The notes: generated by a model not told the origin, from the letters alone. Numbered from the stretch's first letter, positions 26,550-35,754 are shown. The stretch is DNA of 64,000 bases from Mucilaginibacter xinganensis (GCA_026225055.1 JAMFSA010000105.1:1-64000); one strand, 5' to 3'. Numbers and translations are program-made.

Positions 26550-26777
26550 ATGAAAAAAATAACAAAAAGTGCAGCGATATTAGTACTGTTAAATATATTA
26601 ATGGTAACGTCAACGTTTGCGGATGATATTTATCCGTGTGATGGAGATCCCGATGGCGGAGGATACACCGGTAACAATTGCCCAATTGATACCTACGTGT
26701 GGGTACTGGCCATTGCTGCACTTGTATTCGGCGCGGTATACCTGCACCGCCAACAAAAAGTACAAAGCAGGGCTTAA
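26550..26777 (+). CDS. Small exported protein, PID-CTERM-like
   Basis: 75 aa. A signal peptide (AAILVLLNILMVTSTFA) is followed by an acidic Gly-rich linker. Then come CPIDTYVWVLAIAALVFGAVYLH and a basic end, that is a Pro-Ile-Asp motif just before a membrane helix. This is the layout of the Bacteroidota PID-CTERM sorting-type proteins. It follows the T9SS protein by 13 bp in the same direction, so the two are probably co-expressed at the cell surface. Confidence 0.65.
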   Translation: MKKITKSAAILVLLNILMVTSTFADDIYPCDGDPDGGGYTGNNCPIDTYVWVLAIAALVFGAVYLHRQQKVQSRA

Positions 26778-26959
26778 TACCCTAAATAATAGGGCTATTA
26801 TGTTTTAGATAAATAGCCGGCGTTGCCTTAGTTTATTTTTTACAATTTGGTAAATGATAAGCTAAGGCAATTTGCATTTTAATAATAATCAATAAAACAT
26901 ATTAAACTCAAAACAAAACCAGCTTTTTGCGGTTCTATTAATAACATTAACTGTTCTTT

Positions 26960-27175
26960 ATGGAAGATTTATTAATATTTCGCATCTTTTTAGCCTTCCC
27001 ACTAATAGGGTTGTTCATTCCTGATGCTGGCATGCTACTATCAGATGTTAAGCACCCCATATCAGCCAATCATACCATTATTGAAATAACACTGCTTACC
27101 AGCATAATCGTATGCTCAATAGGTATCAATTATTTCAAACGGAAAATAAATAATGATTCGCTTATCAGCGCTTAA
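26960..27175 (+). CDS. Hypothetical small membrane protein
   Basis: 71 aa with two hydrophobic segments (IFRIFLAFPLIGLFIP and IIEITLLTSIIVCSIGINYF). No family recognised; coding is plausible from the ATG and composition but not certain. Confidence 0.4.
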   Translation: MEDLLIFRIFLAFPLIGLFIPDAGMLLSDVKHPISANHTIIEITLLTSIIVCSIGINYFKRKINNDSLISA

Positions 27176-27198
27176 TGATTAGTTGTTCCTGTTAAGGG

Positions 27199-27561
27199 TT
27201 ATCCGGCTTTTTGCTGCTTAATATTAAAGCTATCTTTCAGCTCCTTCATTTCTATCTCATATGCGCGCATACGTGCATGTAAAATATCAACCTCAGTGCG
27301 CAGCATCTGTATCTCAGTAATAAGTTTGGCCGATTCCGGTTTGTTAATGATCTTTTCGCCTGTACCGAGTATGAGCCACTCCGGCGAGTATTTGAGTTGA
27401 AAACAAAGTTTACGGATAAGATAATAACTCATCTCCTGCTTTCTGTTAATAACTTTGCTGATAAAGCCCTGGTCAACGCCAATAGTATGCGCAAGGCCGA
27501 GCTGTCCGCCATGCTCTTTTACAATTACCTTTAATCGTTTAATTATTGCTTCGTCAGACAT
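27199..27561 (-). CDS. XRE-like helix-turn-helix protein with coiled-coil tail
   Basis: 120 aa. The N-terminal part, AIIKRLKVIVKEHGGQLGLA and VDQGFISKVINRKQEMSYYL, reads as a lambda-repressor-like DNA-binding domain. The C-terminal part (ITEIQMLRTEVDILHARMRA) is a predicted coiled coil for dimerisation. ATG 27561 was chosen over a frame start at 27582. Targets unknown. Confidence 0.75.
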   Translation of the reverse strand: MSDEAIIKRLKVIVKEHGGQLGLAHTIGVDQGFISKVINRKQEMSYYLIRKLCFQLKYSPEWLILGTGEKIINKPESAKLITEIQMLRTEVDILHARMRAYEIEMKELKDSFNIKQQKAG

Positions 27562-27643
27562 TGTGGTTGCAATAATAAACAAACTCAGTATAAAAGCAAA
27601 TAAATGGTTTAAAATGAGATATAATTTACCCGGGCGGGTAGTA

Positions 27644-28036
27644 TTATTTTATTTGTTCAAAGTTTAACACCTTAACCTTATTTATGGTAGCAAGCAATTC
27701 ATTAAGGCCTGTATGGTACTCTTTAAGGCTTATTCTTCCATGCTCGTAGTCACTGGTAAGCGTATTAAGCTGCGATATTATAATTTGCCTGGCACCTTCG
27801 TTAATATTAATACGGCCTTGCGCTATCGTTCTTCCGTCATCGGTAATTGTTATATTACCGTATAATAACGTATTTAACCGCTGTAGCTTTTGCTCAGCCG
27901 ATCGCATTAGAAATAAAGGTTGTATACCTCTGGCTTTTCTTAAGATTTTCTCTAATCCACTAGTTTGCTGATCATCTATCAATAACAAACTTGCCGCCAC
28001 TATCCCTATCACTAAAAAACAAAAAACAAACCCCAT
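27644..28036 (-). CDS. Membrane-anchored hypothetical protein, paralogue A
   Basis: 130 aa. One N-terminal helix (FCFLVIGIVAASLLLI) is followed by a soluble domain ending in ISQLNTLTSDYEHGRISLKEYHTGLNELL in part. The pattern of one helix plus a C-terminal LxxLxSxYExGxIS motif is shared with the gene at 28237-28545, so the two look like diverged paralogues. Function unknown. Confidence 0.5.
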   Translation of the reverse strand: MGFVFCFLVIGIVAASLLLIDDQQTSGLEKILRKARGIQPLFLMRSAEQKLQRLNTLLYGNITITDDGRTIAQGRININEGARQIIISQLNTLTSDYEHGRISLKEYHTGLNELLATINKVKVLNFEQIK

Positions 28037-28183
28037 ATACCCGTAAATTAATTCTTAATAAATAATTCCGTTAATAATTGCTACGGCCCTTTTTGATATA
28101 ACGTAAATTTCTGCATTATTGTTTACAATGCAGTATTTTTTTTAACATTTATCCTTTTTTTACATTAATAATATATAATAATA

Positions 28184-28214
28184 CAAAAAAAAGCGACTAC
28201 CAGGAGTCGCTTTT
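28184..28214 (-). terminator. Terminator of paralogue B
   Basis: On the minus strand AAGCGACT / AGTCGCTT pair around a CCTGGT loop and are followed by eight T residues, 23 bp after the stop codon of 28237-28545. Confidence 0.85.
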
Positions 28215-28236
28215 CTGTAATATTTTAAAAACACAA

Positions 28237-28545
28237 TCAATTTAATTTATTCATCAGCTGGTCCATCTGCGTCTGAAAGCTCTCCTGTGATATTTCAGCC
28301 TTTTCATAACTGCTTATAAGTTGTGTTAACTCACTGGTAAGTAATTGCGGGTCGGTATCATGAGCATTCTCAGCATTACCGTACTTATAATCAAGCACAG
28401 TTATAGTAAGCAACTGCTTTAAATTATCGCCGTGCAAATTAACAGTTATCCTGTCTTTTTGTCGTTTATAAATATCAACTACAATTACCAACGCAATAAT
28501 TGTAACAATAACCGAAATTGTCACTGAATCCATATAAAAATACAT
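28237..28545 (-). CDS. Membrane-anchored hypothetical protein, paralogue B
   Basis: 102 aa. One N-terminal helix (VTISVIVTIIALVIVVDIY), then a short soluble domain with LTSELTQLISSYEKAEISQE near the end, matching the LxxLxSxYExxxIS motif of paralogue A (27644-28036). Both lie on the same strand 200 bp apart but with a terminator between them, so they are expressed separately. Confidence 0.55.
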   Translation of the reverse strand: MYFYMDSVTISVIVTIIALVIVVDIYKRQKDRITVNLHGDNLKQLLTITVLDYKYGNAENAHDTDPQLLTSELTQLISSYEKAEISQESFQTQMDQLMNKLN

Positions 28546-28891
28546 TAGGTTTATGCCCTTGGTAAGGCGTTTATCTATTAGTTAATAAACGAAATTTATG
28601 GTTTTTTAATTTCGAAAACTATATAAAAATCGTTTTTATAAATAATTTTTCGTTTTAGCGCAAAAATTAAGAAATCTATACCATTTGAGTTAATTCTTTG
28701 TTAAAACCATGTAGTATTTATCATAACTAAAAGAGTAAAACCAGTTAACTTTAACTATAGCCGTCCTATCTAATAGCAAAAACAATCTATTTTCTGCTTA
28801 AAAAGCCTAAAAGCATCTTGTTGCCCAATTGTAACGATCATAATTTGACGCGATAAATGATTTACTATATATTTATAGAAATAACAGGTAA
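28546..28891. other. AT-rich intergenic region
   Basis: 346 bases with no gene seen on either strand. It holds the promoters of the divergent genes at 28237-28545 and 28892-29386; no specific element was recognised. Confidence 0.4.
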
Positions 28892-29386
28892 ATGAAAAAA
28901 GCTTTAATTCCATCAGCGCTTTTACTAATATTATTTAGTTTGATATTAATTTCCTTTCAACCAAATACCCTCCCAAACTTACAGGGCAGCTATACAGTAA
29001 ACTATGCAAAGAAAACAACCGCGTACCAACAATTAGCTATTCATTACACCCACACCGGAAAGATCTTATTTTATTTCGAAGGCAGCACAGGCAAACCTGC
29101 GTATAATACCGGATCTGAATATGGCTGGTTATCTTTTAATAAAAAAACCGGAAACTACGAATACATGCCTAAAGACACCGTTGAAGATTGCAACCTTGAA
29201 TTTGTAAAAAATGGCGATAAGCTAATCATCAAAACCTTGCACGGCGATTGCGGCTTTGGGCACGGCGTATATGCCGACGGCACCTATCAGCAAGCAAGCA
29301 AAAACAATCCCCAATCATTCACAACCCGAACCGGCAAAAAGGTTTACTTTGATAAAACATCTCCCGAAACCCTAACAGATTACTAA
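28892..29386 (+). CDS. Hypothetical exported protein
   Basis: 164 aa. Signal peptide (LIPSALLLILFSLILISF) followed by a small beta-rich domain with a pair of Cys residues (VEDCNLEF and HGDCGFGHG). No family recognised. Confidence 0.6.
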   Translation: MKKALIPSALLLILFSLILISFQPNTLPNLQGSYTVNYAKKTTAYQQLAIHYTHTGKILFYFEGSTGKPAYNTGSEYGWLSFNKKTGNYEYMPKDTVEDCNLEFVKNGDKLIIKTLHGDCGFGHGVYADGTYQQASKNNPQSFTTRTGKKVYFDKTSPETLTDY

Positions 29387-29398
29387 CCTACTCATATC

Positions 29399-29905
29399 TC
29401 ACTGCCCCAACACCTTTTCATAGCAGTAAAAGCGAAGGTTTGGCCTGAACTTAAATCCCGTTTCGCCGGTAAACTCATACCCTAATTTCGGGAACAATTT
29501 TCTGGTAGCCTTATTATTGCTATTCGTATCAATACGTAAAATATCAATCCCACTATTTCGTGCCACAACTTCTGCCTGCTTAAGCAGTGCTTCAGCAATA
29601 TGCAAACCCCTGTAATCAAGGCCTACAGCAAGACGATGAGTAACAATAGCAGTTTGAGTGATATCCATGCCCGCATGTCTATATTCATCCTCCTGATCGG
29701 TGGTAATAGCAGCTATACCTGCAACCATACCATCAACTTCCGTAACCCAAAGTTGCTCCTGCGCTATATCGTTTCTAAAGACTTCGGCACTAGGATAAGT
29801 GCTATCCCACTGAAAATTACCCGACGCATTCATAACAGGCACAACCTGGGCAATAAGCTGCATTATTGCGTCAATATCATTTAGTGTAGCAAGGCGGATG
29901 ATCAT
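29399..29905 (-). CDS. GNAT family N-acetyltransferase
   Basis: 168-aa acetyl-CoA-dependent acetyltransferase. It opens with MIIRLATLNDIDAIMQLIAQ, and the acetyl-CoA binding motif region is VTHRLAVGLDYRGLHIAEAL with a RIDTNSNNKATRKLFPKLGYE end. This layout matches the ribosomal-protein/amine GNAT group. The substrate is unknown. ATG 29905 fits the family start; a frame start at 29926 also exists. Confidence 0.85.
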   Translation of the reverse strand: MIIRLATLNDIDAIMQLIAQVVPVMNASGNFQWDSTYPSAEVFRNDIAQEQLWVTEVDGMVAGIAAITTDQEDEYRHAGMDITQTAIVTHRLAVGLDYRGLHIAEALLKQAEVVARNSGIDILRIDTNSNNKATRKLFPKLGYEFTGETGFKFRPNLRFYCYEKVLGQ

Positions 29906-29983
29906 ATATTGGAATTGAGGTTCCAAAAATAAAAATTCCGGAGGTTCAAATTAAACTTTCAAAGATTTTTCTAATCATTAATC

Positions 29984-30457
29984 TCAGTCTTCTCTTATAA
30001 TGCCCTCAACCTCGTCAAAGTAAGCCAACACAGTGCTATACACTTCATTTTGATTCCCTTCAACCCATCGTAATGATATAGCCACGGTTTTACCAAAGTC
30101 CGATTCAAATTTCAGCTCGAATATCAGCATAGCACTGCTCCTGCCCGGCTTCAGGGCTATATCTTCCACATCTTTCCAATCCAGTATAATATTGCGGATA
30201 TAATCCTTAACACCGTTCTCGTCCAGTTCCAACGCTACCTCGCCCTTAAAGGCAGGCATCAACCTGGTAACAATCATCAGGCCCATCACTGCCATAAACA
30301 ACAATGCGAACACGCCAAATATCACAGTACCCAATATATCATGCGCCAGGTAGTTTCTGATAGTAGTAGTCAGCAGCAGGCAAATAAAAATAAGCAGCAC
30401 AGCCATGCCTGTAAAACCGGCTTTCTTACTATAACGGAATTGAATTATCTCTGACAT
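29984..30457 (-). CDS. Hypothetical membrane protein with PH-like tail
   Basis: 157 aa. Two membrane helices (AVLLIFICLLLTTTI and GTVIFGVFALLFMAVMGLMI) followed by a beta-rich domain containing ELDENGVKDYIRNIILDWKDVE. This resembles the STM3941-like membrane proteins. ATG 30457 was preferred over a longer in-frame start at 30496. Confidence 0.6.
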   Translation of the reverse strand: MSEIIQFRYSKKAGFTGMAVLLIFICLLLTTTIRNYLAHDILGTVIFGVFALLFMAVMGLMIVTRLMPAFKGEVALELDENGVKDYIRNIILDWKDVEDIALKPGRSSAMLIFELKFESDFGKTVAISLRWVEGNQNEVYSTVLAYFDEVEGIIRED

Positions 30458-30568
30458 GATCAAGATTGGATTTATGATATAATTTAAAGATAGCAATTCA
30501 TCTATAATAATCAGAAATCACGATATCTTATATAACTATAAAGAATTGCGTCCGAGACTATTTCTCGC

Positions 30569-30910
30569 GTCAGAGAACAGCTTCGGGCGAAATCAGGCAA
30601 AACGATGGTGGCCTTATGTTGTAGTATTTCCAACAAAGACGCAGCATCCCCGTCAGTAGAACAGCTTCGGGCGAAATCAGGCAAAACAATGGTGGCCTTG
30701 TGCGCAATGGCAGGGCATAGGAAATTTTTGCAGTGCATAGGGCACTGTGCGTAAATGGCCGCAAACTTTTCCAGCCCAGGTTTTGCCTGATTTGCGGGGA
30801 AGGCCTTGTGCGGCAAAGAAGCATTTCTACTGACTAGCCTTTTTGGTCCTTTTGTGGCGAAGACAAAAGGACTAAGCCTCCGCGGCTATGAGCGGCTTCA
30901 CAAGACATTT
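30569..30910 (-). repeat. Structured repeat, copy 2, with an extra half copy
   Basis: Core 30652-30834 (183 bp) bounded by GTCAGTAGAA and TTCTACTGAC, with the 14-bp inverted pair AAATCAGGCAAAAC/GTTTTGCCTGATTT. A truncated left half (30569-30616) precedes it. The hairpin CCTTTTGTGGCGAAGACAAAAGG (first and last 8-9 nt pair) and CCTCCGCGGCTATGAGCGGC follow. The 30458-30979 gap contains only this and a CATTGCGAG-family half repeat. Confidence 0.88.
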
Positions 30911-30979
30911 ACGCATTGCATATTCGTCCTACACAGTCGGGGATTGCTTCGTCCCTCGCAATGACTCTTAATTAACTCC

Positions 30980-31672
30980 CTAATGATTATGCTTCTTATG
31001 AATATCCTTCACCAAACACAACTTCTTAATATCCGCAATCTTCACCACAAACGGCGCGTATTTCAGCCTGTTACCTATCATCTCCGTAACATTATCCGAG
31101 TGCGCTATCACCTCATCCGGCTTATCCCCCGCCAGCAATCGTTTGTACATGCGGTAATCGCCCCATTCAATATAATACACCTCGCCAGGTAATATTTTCA
31201 TATCATGTATCACCTTCAGTGCCACCCAGCAGCCATTCTCAAGGTACGGGTACATCGAGTGCCCCCAAACCGGCAGCGCGAAATCACACTCCTCAATTCC
31301 CGGAAAGTTCATTCTACCTACACTCTGCGTATCATTAATATCGTTATAAACCTCCACGCCCGATGCCGTGGCAATTATTTCATACATGGGTATCCCATCC
31401 TCCAACTTTTTAATTACAGTATTTTCTGGTTGTTTTCTATTTTCCAGATAATCCCTGTATTTATCTTTAAATATCTGTAACTTTTCAGGATCAATATTCT
31501 GCCTGCTCTTTATAATCTCTGTAATTGAACTGGCCGAATTAAACCCGAGCACTTCCGCCAATTGTGCATTTCCGTTAAAAGCCTTTCCTTTAAGCTGATT
31601 ATACAATATAATAAACTCCAGTGTCTCAGGCCTCACTCTCTTTATTTTAGCAGATTTTGATTCGTCTTCCAT
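30980..31672 (-). CDS. LexA/CI-like repressor with S24 peptidase domain
   Basis: 230 aa. N-terminal helical DNA-binding part (FNGNAQLAEVLGFNSASSITE, a helix-turn-helix that begins about residue 32) and a C-terminal S24 self-cleavage-type domain. The catalytic Ser is in PVWGHSMYPYLENGC, and the Lys is in YRMYKRLLAGD. Such proteins are CI-type phage repressors or stress regulators. ATG 31672 fits better than the frame start at 31681. Divergent from small genes of unknown function, and near the other phage-derived genes at 35820-39499, so a prophage origin is plausible. Confidence 0.8.
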   Translation of the reverse strand: MEDESKSAKIKRVRPETLEFIILYNQLKGKAFNGNAQLAEVLGFNSASSITEIIKSRQNIDPEKLQIFKDKYRDYLENRKQPENTVIKKLEDGIPMYEIIATASGVEVYNDINDTQSVGRMNFPGIEECDFALPVWGHSMYPYLENGCWVALKVIHDMKILPGEVYYIEWGDYRMYKRLLAGDKPDEVIAHSDNVTEMIGNRLKYAPFVVKIADIKKLCLVKDIHKKHNH

Positions 31673-31724
31673 GATATGCAAAATAAGTTTTCAACAATTC
31701 TTTAATTAAATCAAGATATTTCTT

Positions 31725-31732
31725 TATATTTG
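31725..31732 (+). promoter_or_regulatory. Possible -7 box upstream of small genes
   Basis: TATATTTG, matching TAnnTTTG, lies in the divergent gap beside the S24 repressor; no clear -33 element. It could drive a 24-codon frame (31778-31852) and the gene at 31919. Confidence 0.35.
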
Positions 31733-31918
31733 TATTGTCAATGGCGCTAAACTATAACAATTAAATATAATATCCAAATGAAAAATACAGAATATAAAGA
31801 AGTTATAATACAGAAATTACACTCCCACTATCGTATAATGCATCCTGTATAAAACAACGTACAATACCAGCAAAAAAGAGAGAATGAAAAGATGAAGAGA
31901 TTTAAAACCTGAACCACC

Positions 31919-32104
31919 ATGTATATTGCCTACTCCGCGCTGCAAACCATTGCACAGCCAACCGAAACTAAAACCACCGAAAACCATTTCACCAACGAAT
32001 TAATTTTACGCTACCAGGCCTACCAAACCATCTGCAGCAAATACACGCGCGAAATCGCCGCAATCCAAAAATACCTGCCCGATTGGCAACCAGCATTTAA
32101 ATAA
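31919..32104 (+). CDS. Small hypothetical protein
   Basis: 61 aa, beginning MYIAYSALQTIAQPTETKTT, helical and soluble, no family recognised. It is divergent from the S24 repressor and followed by the iterated GTATCAAG repeats. Confidence 0.45.
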   Translation: MYIAYSALQTIAQPTETKTTENHFTNELILRYQAYQTICSKYTREIAAIQKYLPDWQPAFK

Positions 32105-32110
32105 TTCTTT

Positions 32111-32261
32111 AGTATCAAGTAGCTGGTATCAGGTATCAAGACAATCTTTCACTCTTGATTCTTGACTCTCATCTCTCGGTTCTATACTGAATTAAACCCA
32201 ACAGAGGTACTTGATACCTGATACTAACTACTTGATACCAACTAAACGTACTTGATACTAA
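32111..32261. repeat. Cluster of GTATCAAG / CTTGATAC words
   Basis: At least five copies of GTATCAAG or its reverse: 32112-32119, 32133-32140, 32210-32217, 32231-32238 and 32251-32258. GTATCAGGTATCAAG (32126-32140) has an exact inverted match CTTGATACCTGATAC (32210-32224). The cluster lies immediately ahead of the gene at 32270. Confidence 0.75.
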
Positions 32262-32269
32262 CAAAAATT

Positions 32270-32701
32270 ATGATAAAAATCACCCAAAAACTAAAAAACC
32301 ACCTTTGGTGGCTCATCATCAATGTTGACTATGATTACAGCCGCATTGCCATTGCCGATCACGAAATTAATGGCGACATCCTAACCTTTTGGCTCGAAGA
32401 CAAGCACGACTTCAAAAACTCCCTCGACGAGTGCCTACAAGTCGACCTCCCCCTCAAACAGTTCTCCAAAGTAATAAAAGCTGAAAACCTTAACAGTTAT
32501 GAAGGCATTAAAATGCACCCGAAAAAGAATTTCACCTACAAGGCCCGCATCGAGATCAACGAACCCATCAAATGGTACCTTGAAGATGCCAGTCCCAGCG
32601 ATCAACAATGGGCCCGCGAAGTTATGCTCAAAACCCTCCTAACCCAACTCGTAGAAACCGAGGTATATGATGAAAGCAATAATGACCAGCTATTTTTATA
32701 A
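32270..32701 (+). CDS. Hypothetical protein
   Basis: 143 aa, starts MIKITQKLKNHLWWLIINVD. No family recognised. Acidic with no signal or membrane helix beyond a short hydrophobic start. It sits between the repeat cluster and copy 3 of the structured repeat, in the phage-derived patchwork. Confidence 0.5.
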   Translation: MIKITQKLKNHLWWLIINVDYDYSRIAIADHEINGDILTFWLEDKHDFKNSLDECLQVDLPLKQFSKVIKAENLNSYEGIKMHPKKNFTYKARIEINEPIKWYLEDASPSDQQWAREVMLKTLLTQLVETEVYDESNNDQLFL

Positions 32702-32790
32702 CAAACATATGCCAATTAGCATATATAACATAATTAAAATACTTGCATACTGTCCCATAAGTCTTGTAATCATGTAATAATTCTTTCCCC

Positions 32791-33075
32791 GTCAGTAGAA
32801 CAGCTTCGGATGAAATCAGGCAAAACGATGGTGGCTATGTGCGCAATGGCAGGGCATAACAGATTTTTACAGAAGGGTAAAGGCAAGGTATGTAGCAACA
32901 GCAGCATAAAAATATAGCAGCCCAGGTTTTGTCTGATTTGCAGGGTGGGCCTTGTGCGGCAAAGAAGCATTTCGACTGACTTGATTTTTTGCTACCTTTT
33001 GTATCAAGACAAAAGTAGTAGCCCCCGCGGCAATGAACGGCTGCGAGCGACATTTACACCTTGCATATTCGCTCT
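32791..33075 (-). repeat. Structured repeat, copy 3
   Basis: Core 32791-32980 (190 bp), ends GTCAGTAGAA and TTCGACTGAC (one mismatch to the inverted end), then a hairpin CTTTTGTATCAAGACAAAAG and CCCCGCGGCAATGAACGGC. The 32702-33211 gap holds nothing else but a CATTGCGAG-type half site near 33088-33109. Confidence 0.88.
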
Positions 33076-33211
33076 GCACAGTCGGGGATTGCTTCATACC
33101 TCGCAATAACACCTGAAGAATAAGCATTAACGACGATGAGCGATACCACGAGCCAAGCAACTACGCCGCAAATCAAACCATAAAAAATAAAATCCTAATT
33201 TAGCCCCCAAT

Positions 33212-34366
33212 ATGTCCAATCAACCCAAATCCCCAAAAACATCAAGAATAGCCGCAGCTATCTTCTTCTTTATCTCGGGTTTTGGCTACACCACCTGGGC
33301 ATCCCGTATCCCCTCCATCCAGCGCGATCTGCATTTAAACGAAGCGCAATTAGGCATTGCCCTATTTGCTCTCCCAGTAGGTCTATTGGCAACTATGCCA
33401 TTAACCGGCAAACTGCTCAGCCGCTTTAGTAGTAGCGCTATCATGCTGTTTGGCGCGGTATTTTTCAATCTCTGCCTGGCACTATTAGGTTACGCCACAC
33501 AGTTTTGGCAATTCCTGCTTATACTGTTCTTTTTCGGTTCATCACGCAACCTGTTCAATCTCTCAACCAACACCGAGGCGGTGGGCGTACAAACCATGTA
33601 CAGCAAATCCATCATGACAACCTTCCATGGCATCTGGAGCATGGCAGGTTTTGGCGGTGCAGCACTCGGCTATTTAATGGTAGCCAACCACATAAAGCCC
33701 GCATATCACTTACTATTAGTAAGTATTATATTAACAGTGATAGCATTTTGCTGTTCACCATTCCTGCTGCATCAGAAACCAGTTCAACAGCCCGATAAGC
33801 CTATTTTCTCTCTGCCCGATAAAACGTTACTCAAATTAGCATTCATCTGCTTCGCCTCCATGGCCTGCGAAAATATAATGTATGATTGGAGCGGAATCTA
33901 TATGGATAAAGCCGTGCACACCTCGCATGCAATAGCCATAACAGGTTTCATTGCCTTTATGTCCACACTTACCTTTGCCCGCTTTGCCGGCGATAAAGTA
34001 GTTACCCGCTACGGTGTTAAACCGCTCATGCAATACAGTGGTATACTCATCATATCAGGCTTTATGCTCTCGGTTATATTCCCCTACCTGCCAACAGCCA
34101 TAATAGGTTTTGCACTGGTAGGCATAGGCACCTCATGCATAGTCCCGCTGGTTTACCGCGAGGCAGGCAAATCAAAAACCATGATCAACGGCCTGGGCAT
34201 TGCAGCAGTATCAACAGTAGGTTACTTAGGTTTTTTAATAGTGCCGCCATTAGTTGGCTTTGTGGCACAAGCCTCCAACCTGCGCTGGTCATTCGCCATC
34301 ATATCCACACTGGGTTTAATTATCGTGTGGATGTCATCAAAATTAACATCAGAGGCGTCTCAATGA
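33212..34366 (+). CDS. MFS transporter
   Basis: 384 aa with 12 predicted membrane helices. The first half begins ISGFGYTTWASRIPSIQRDL, the pattern of the YbjJ-like group, with LFALPVGLLATMPLTGKLLSRFS as the loop 2-3 MFS signature region. Substrate unknown. Transcribed alone, convergent with the RRM gene across a terminator. Confidence 0.87.
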   Translation: MSNQPKSPKTSRIAAAIFFFISGFGYTTWASRIPSIQRDLHLNEAQLGIALFALPVGLLATMPLTGKLLSRFSSSAIMLFGAVFFNLCLALLGYATQFWQFLLILFFFGSSRNLFNLSTNTEAVGVQTMYSKSIMTTFHGIWSMAGFGGAALGYLMVANHIKPAYHLLLVSIILTVIAFCCSPFLLHQKPVQQPDKPIFSLPDKTLLKLAFICFASMACENIMYDWSGIYMDKAVHTSHAIAITGFIAFMSTLTFARFAGDKVVTRYGVKPLMQYSGILIISGFMLSVIFPYLPTAIIGFALVGIGTSCIVPLVYREAGKSKTMINGLGIAAVSTVGYLGFLIVPPLVGFVAQASNLRWSFAIISTLGLIIVWMSSKLTSEASQ

Positions 34367-34401
34367 CCAAAGATCTGCCGTCGGCAGAAAATATTGGTAG
34401 A

Positions 34402-34430
34402 AAATAAAAAAAGCCGGGATGTGCCCGGCT
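34402..34430 (-). terminator. Terminator of the RRM protein gene
   Basis: AGCCGGG / CCCGGCT stem (34412-34430) with ATGTG loop. On the minus strand it is followed by a T-rich run (34411-34402). Confidence 0.85.
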
Positions 34431-34461
34431 CAAAGTCTATTCGAATAAAAATTATAGGCTG

Positions 34462-34749
34462 TTAATTGTGTCTAAAACCACCTTTATTACCACCACCACC
34501 ATTAAAGCCTTTGTCCTCTGCCACGTTCACTGTTATCCTTCTGCCATAATAGCTGGCACCATTCATACACCTAATAGCTTCTTTAGCCTCGTCTTCGTTC
34601 ACCATCTCAACAAACCCAAAACCCTTACTCTCTTTTGTTTCACGATCTTTAATGATCCTGAGTGATTTTACCGGCCCAAAATCACCAAAAACGGCTGTTA
34701 ATTCGGCCTCATCCACCTCAAGTGGCAAGCCTGCAATAAATACTTTCAT
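34462..34749 (-). CDS. RNA-binding protein with one RRM domain
   Basis: 95 aa. RNP2-like VFIAGLPLEV at the start and RNP1-like KGFGFVEM near residue 43, followed by the YYGRRITVNVAEDKGF end of the RRM and a Gly-rich tail (GGGGNKGG). This layout is that of the small cold-inducible RRM proteins of bacteria. ATG 34749 is used. Confidence 0.92.
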   Translation of the reverse strand: MKVFIAGLPLEVDEAELTAVFGDFGPVKSLRIIKDRETKESKGFGFVEMVNEDEAKEAIRCMNGASYYGRRITVNVAEDKGFNGGGGNKGGFRHN

Positions 34750-34948
34750 CAATGTCTTTAAAATTTGTTAAAGGTACTAAAAAAAGGCCACATTTGGCTA
34801 CCCTAACTCCGAAAAGCCCACTCTGTAAGTGCTTTTTTACTTAACGGTTACTATACCGCTAATAATTAAAAGTTAAATAGAAATAATTATGATAGCCCCA
34901 CATAACTAATGCCCCAATGACAGCGAAGCGAAATGACTTAATGACAAC

Positions 34949-35527
34949 TTACTTAAGTTGCAGGCTAAAAGTGCCCTTAACCTTGTAAAAAGGCGCATTA
35001 GGCTTAGCATCCTTCGCCAGGAAGGTATAAAACGTACCCTTGGCAAGTGTACTATCCTGTTTGTATGAAGTGATATTTATTTTCCCAAAGTCCTCGGTGT
35101 TCACGTATTTAGTTAACGCATATTCAATATTAGGCATCTTATCATGACTCAGTAAAAACTGGCTTCCTGCTACCGTGCTAGTTAAATTACTAAGCGCCTT
35201 CCCTGCCGAACTGATCCCAAAGCTCATGTTGTGCTCCTTATTAATAGCCGTTATCCCAAAATACTGGTCGTTACCCGAGCTAACCGTAACAAAAGCTATT
35301 GAATCCTTAGCGGCGTCAAAAGTATAGGTCGAATCCAGTATGGTTAGTTTAAGCGTTCCTTTCACTGCAAGATTGTTCCCGGGTGAGTTCAGTGTTAATG
35401 AGCTGTCAGCTTTAGTATTTACAGATGTTTCATCCCCTTCAACCTGATCTTTTTGGCACGATACAATCATACCCGAAAGCAGCAGTAAAAAAACGATGAA
35501 AAATTTAGTAAAAATTTTATTGCCCAT
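34949..35527 (-). CDS. Putative lipoprotein, DUF6252-like
   Basis: 192 aa. Signal peptide with a lipobox-like SGMIVSC (Cys near residue 24), then a Ser/Thr-rich linker and a beta-rich domain (GTLKLTILDSTYTFDA, FGITAINKEHNM, ALTKYVNTEDFGKINIT, AKGTFYTFLAKD). The pattern resembles DUF6252-type Bacteroidota lipoproteins, function unknown. Confidence 0.65.
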   Translation of the reverse strand: MGNKIFTKFFIVFLLLLSGMIVSCQKDQVEGDETSVNTKADSSLTLNSPGNNLAVKGTLKLTILDSTYTFDAAKDSIAFVTVSSGNDQYFGITAINKEHNMSFGISSAGKALSNLTSTVAGSQFLLSHDKMPNIEYALTKYVNTEDFGKINITSYKQDSTLAKGTFYTFLAKDAKPNAPFYKVKGTFSLQLK

Positions 35528-35754
35528 TAGTAAAAATAATACACTGTTTCTATAATTGGATACGTAAAAATAGTTAAAAAGGTTGTGCCGATTGGCATTC
35601 GTAACAAAAATTTAACAATTATTAACTGCCCTTATTAAAAACAACAAAAAAACTGCCAAAAAACGCTGAATCGGCCCATTTTTATAAATTTATTTTACCC
35701 TTAATACCGCATGATGATGAATACGGCACCATCTCTCATTATTAACAAAATCAC

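Noticed and set aside
32111..32261. CRISPR-like or plasmid iteron array
   Set aside because: The words are short, in both orientations and unevenly spaced, with no replication gene nearby.
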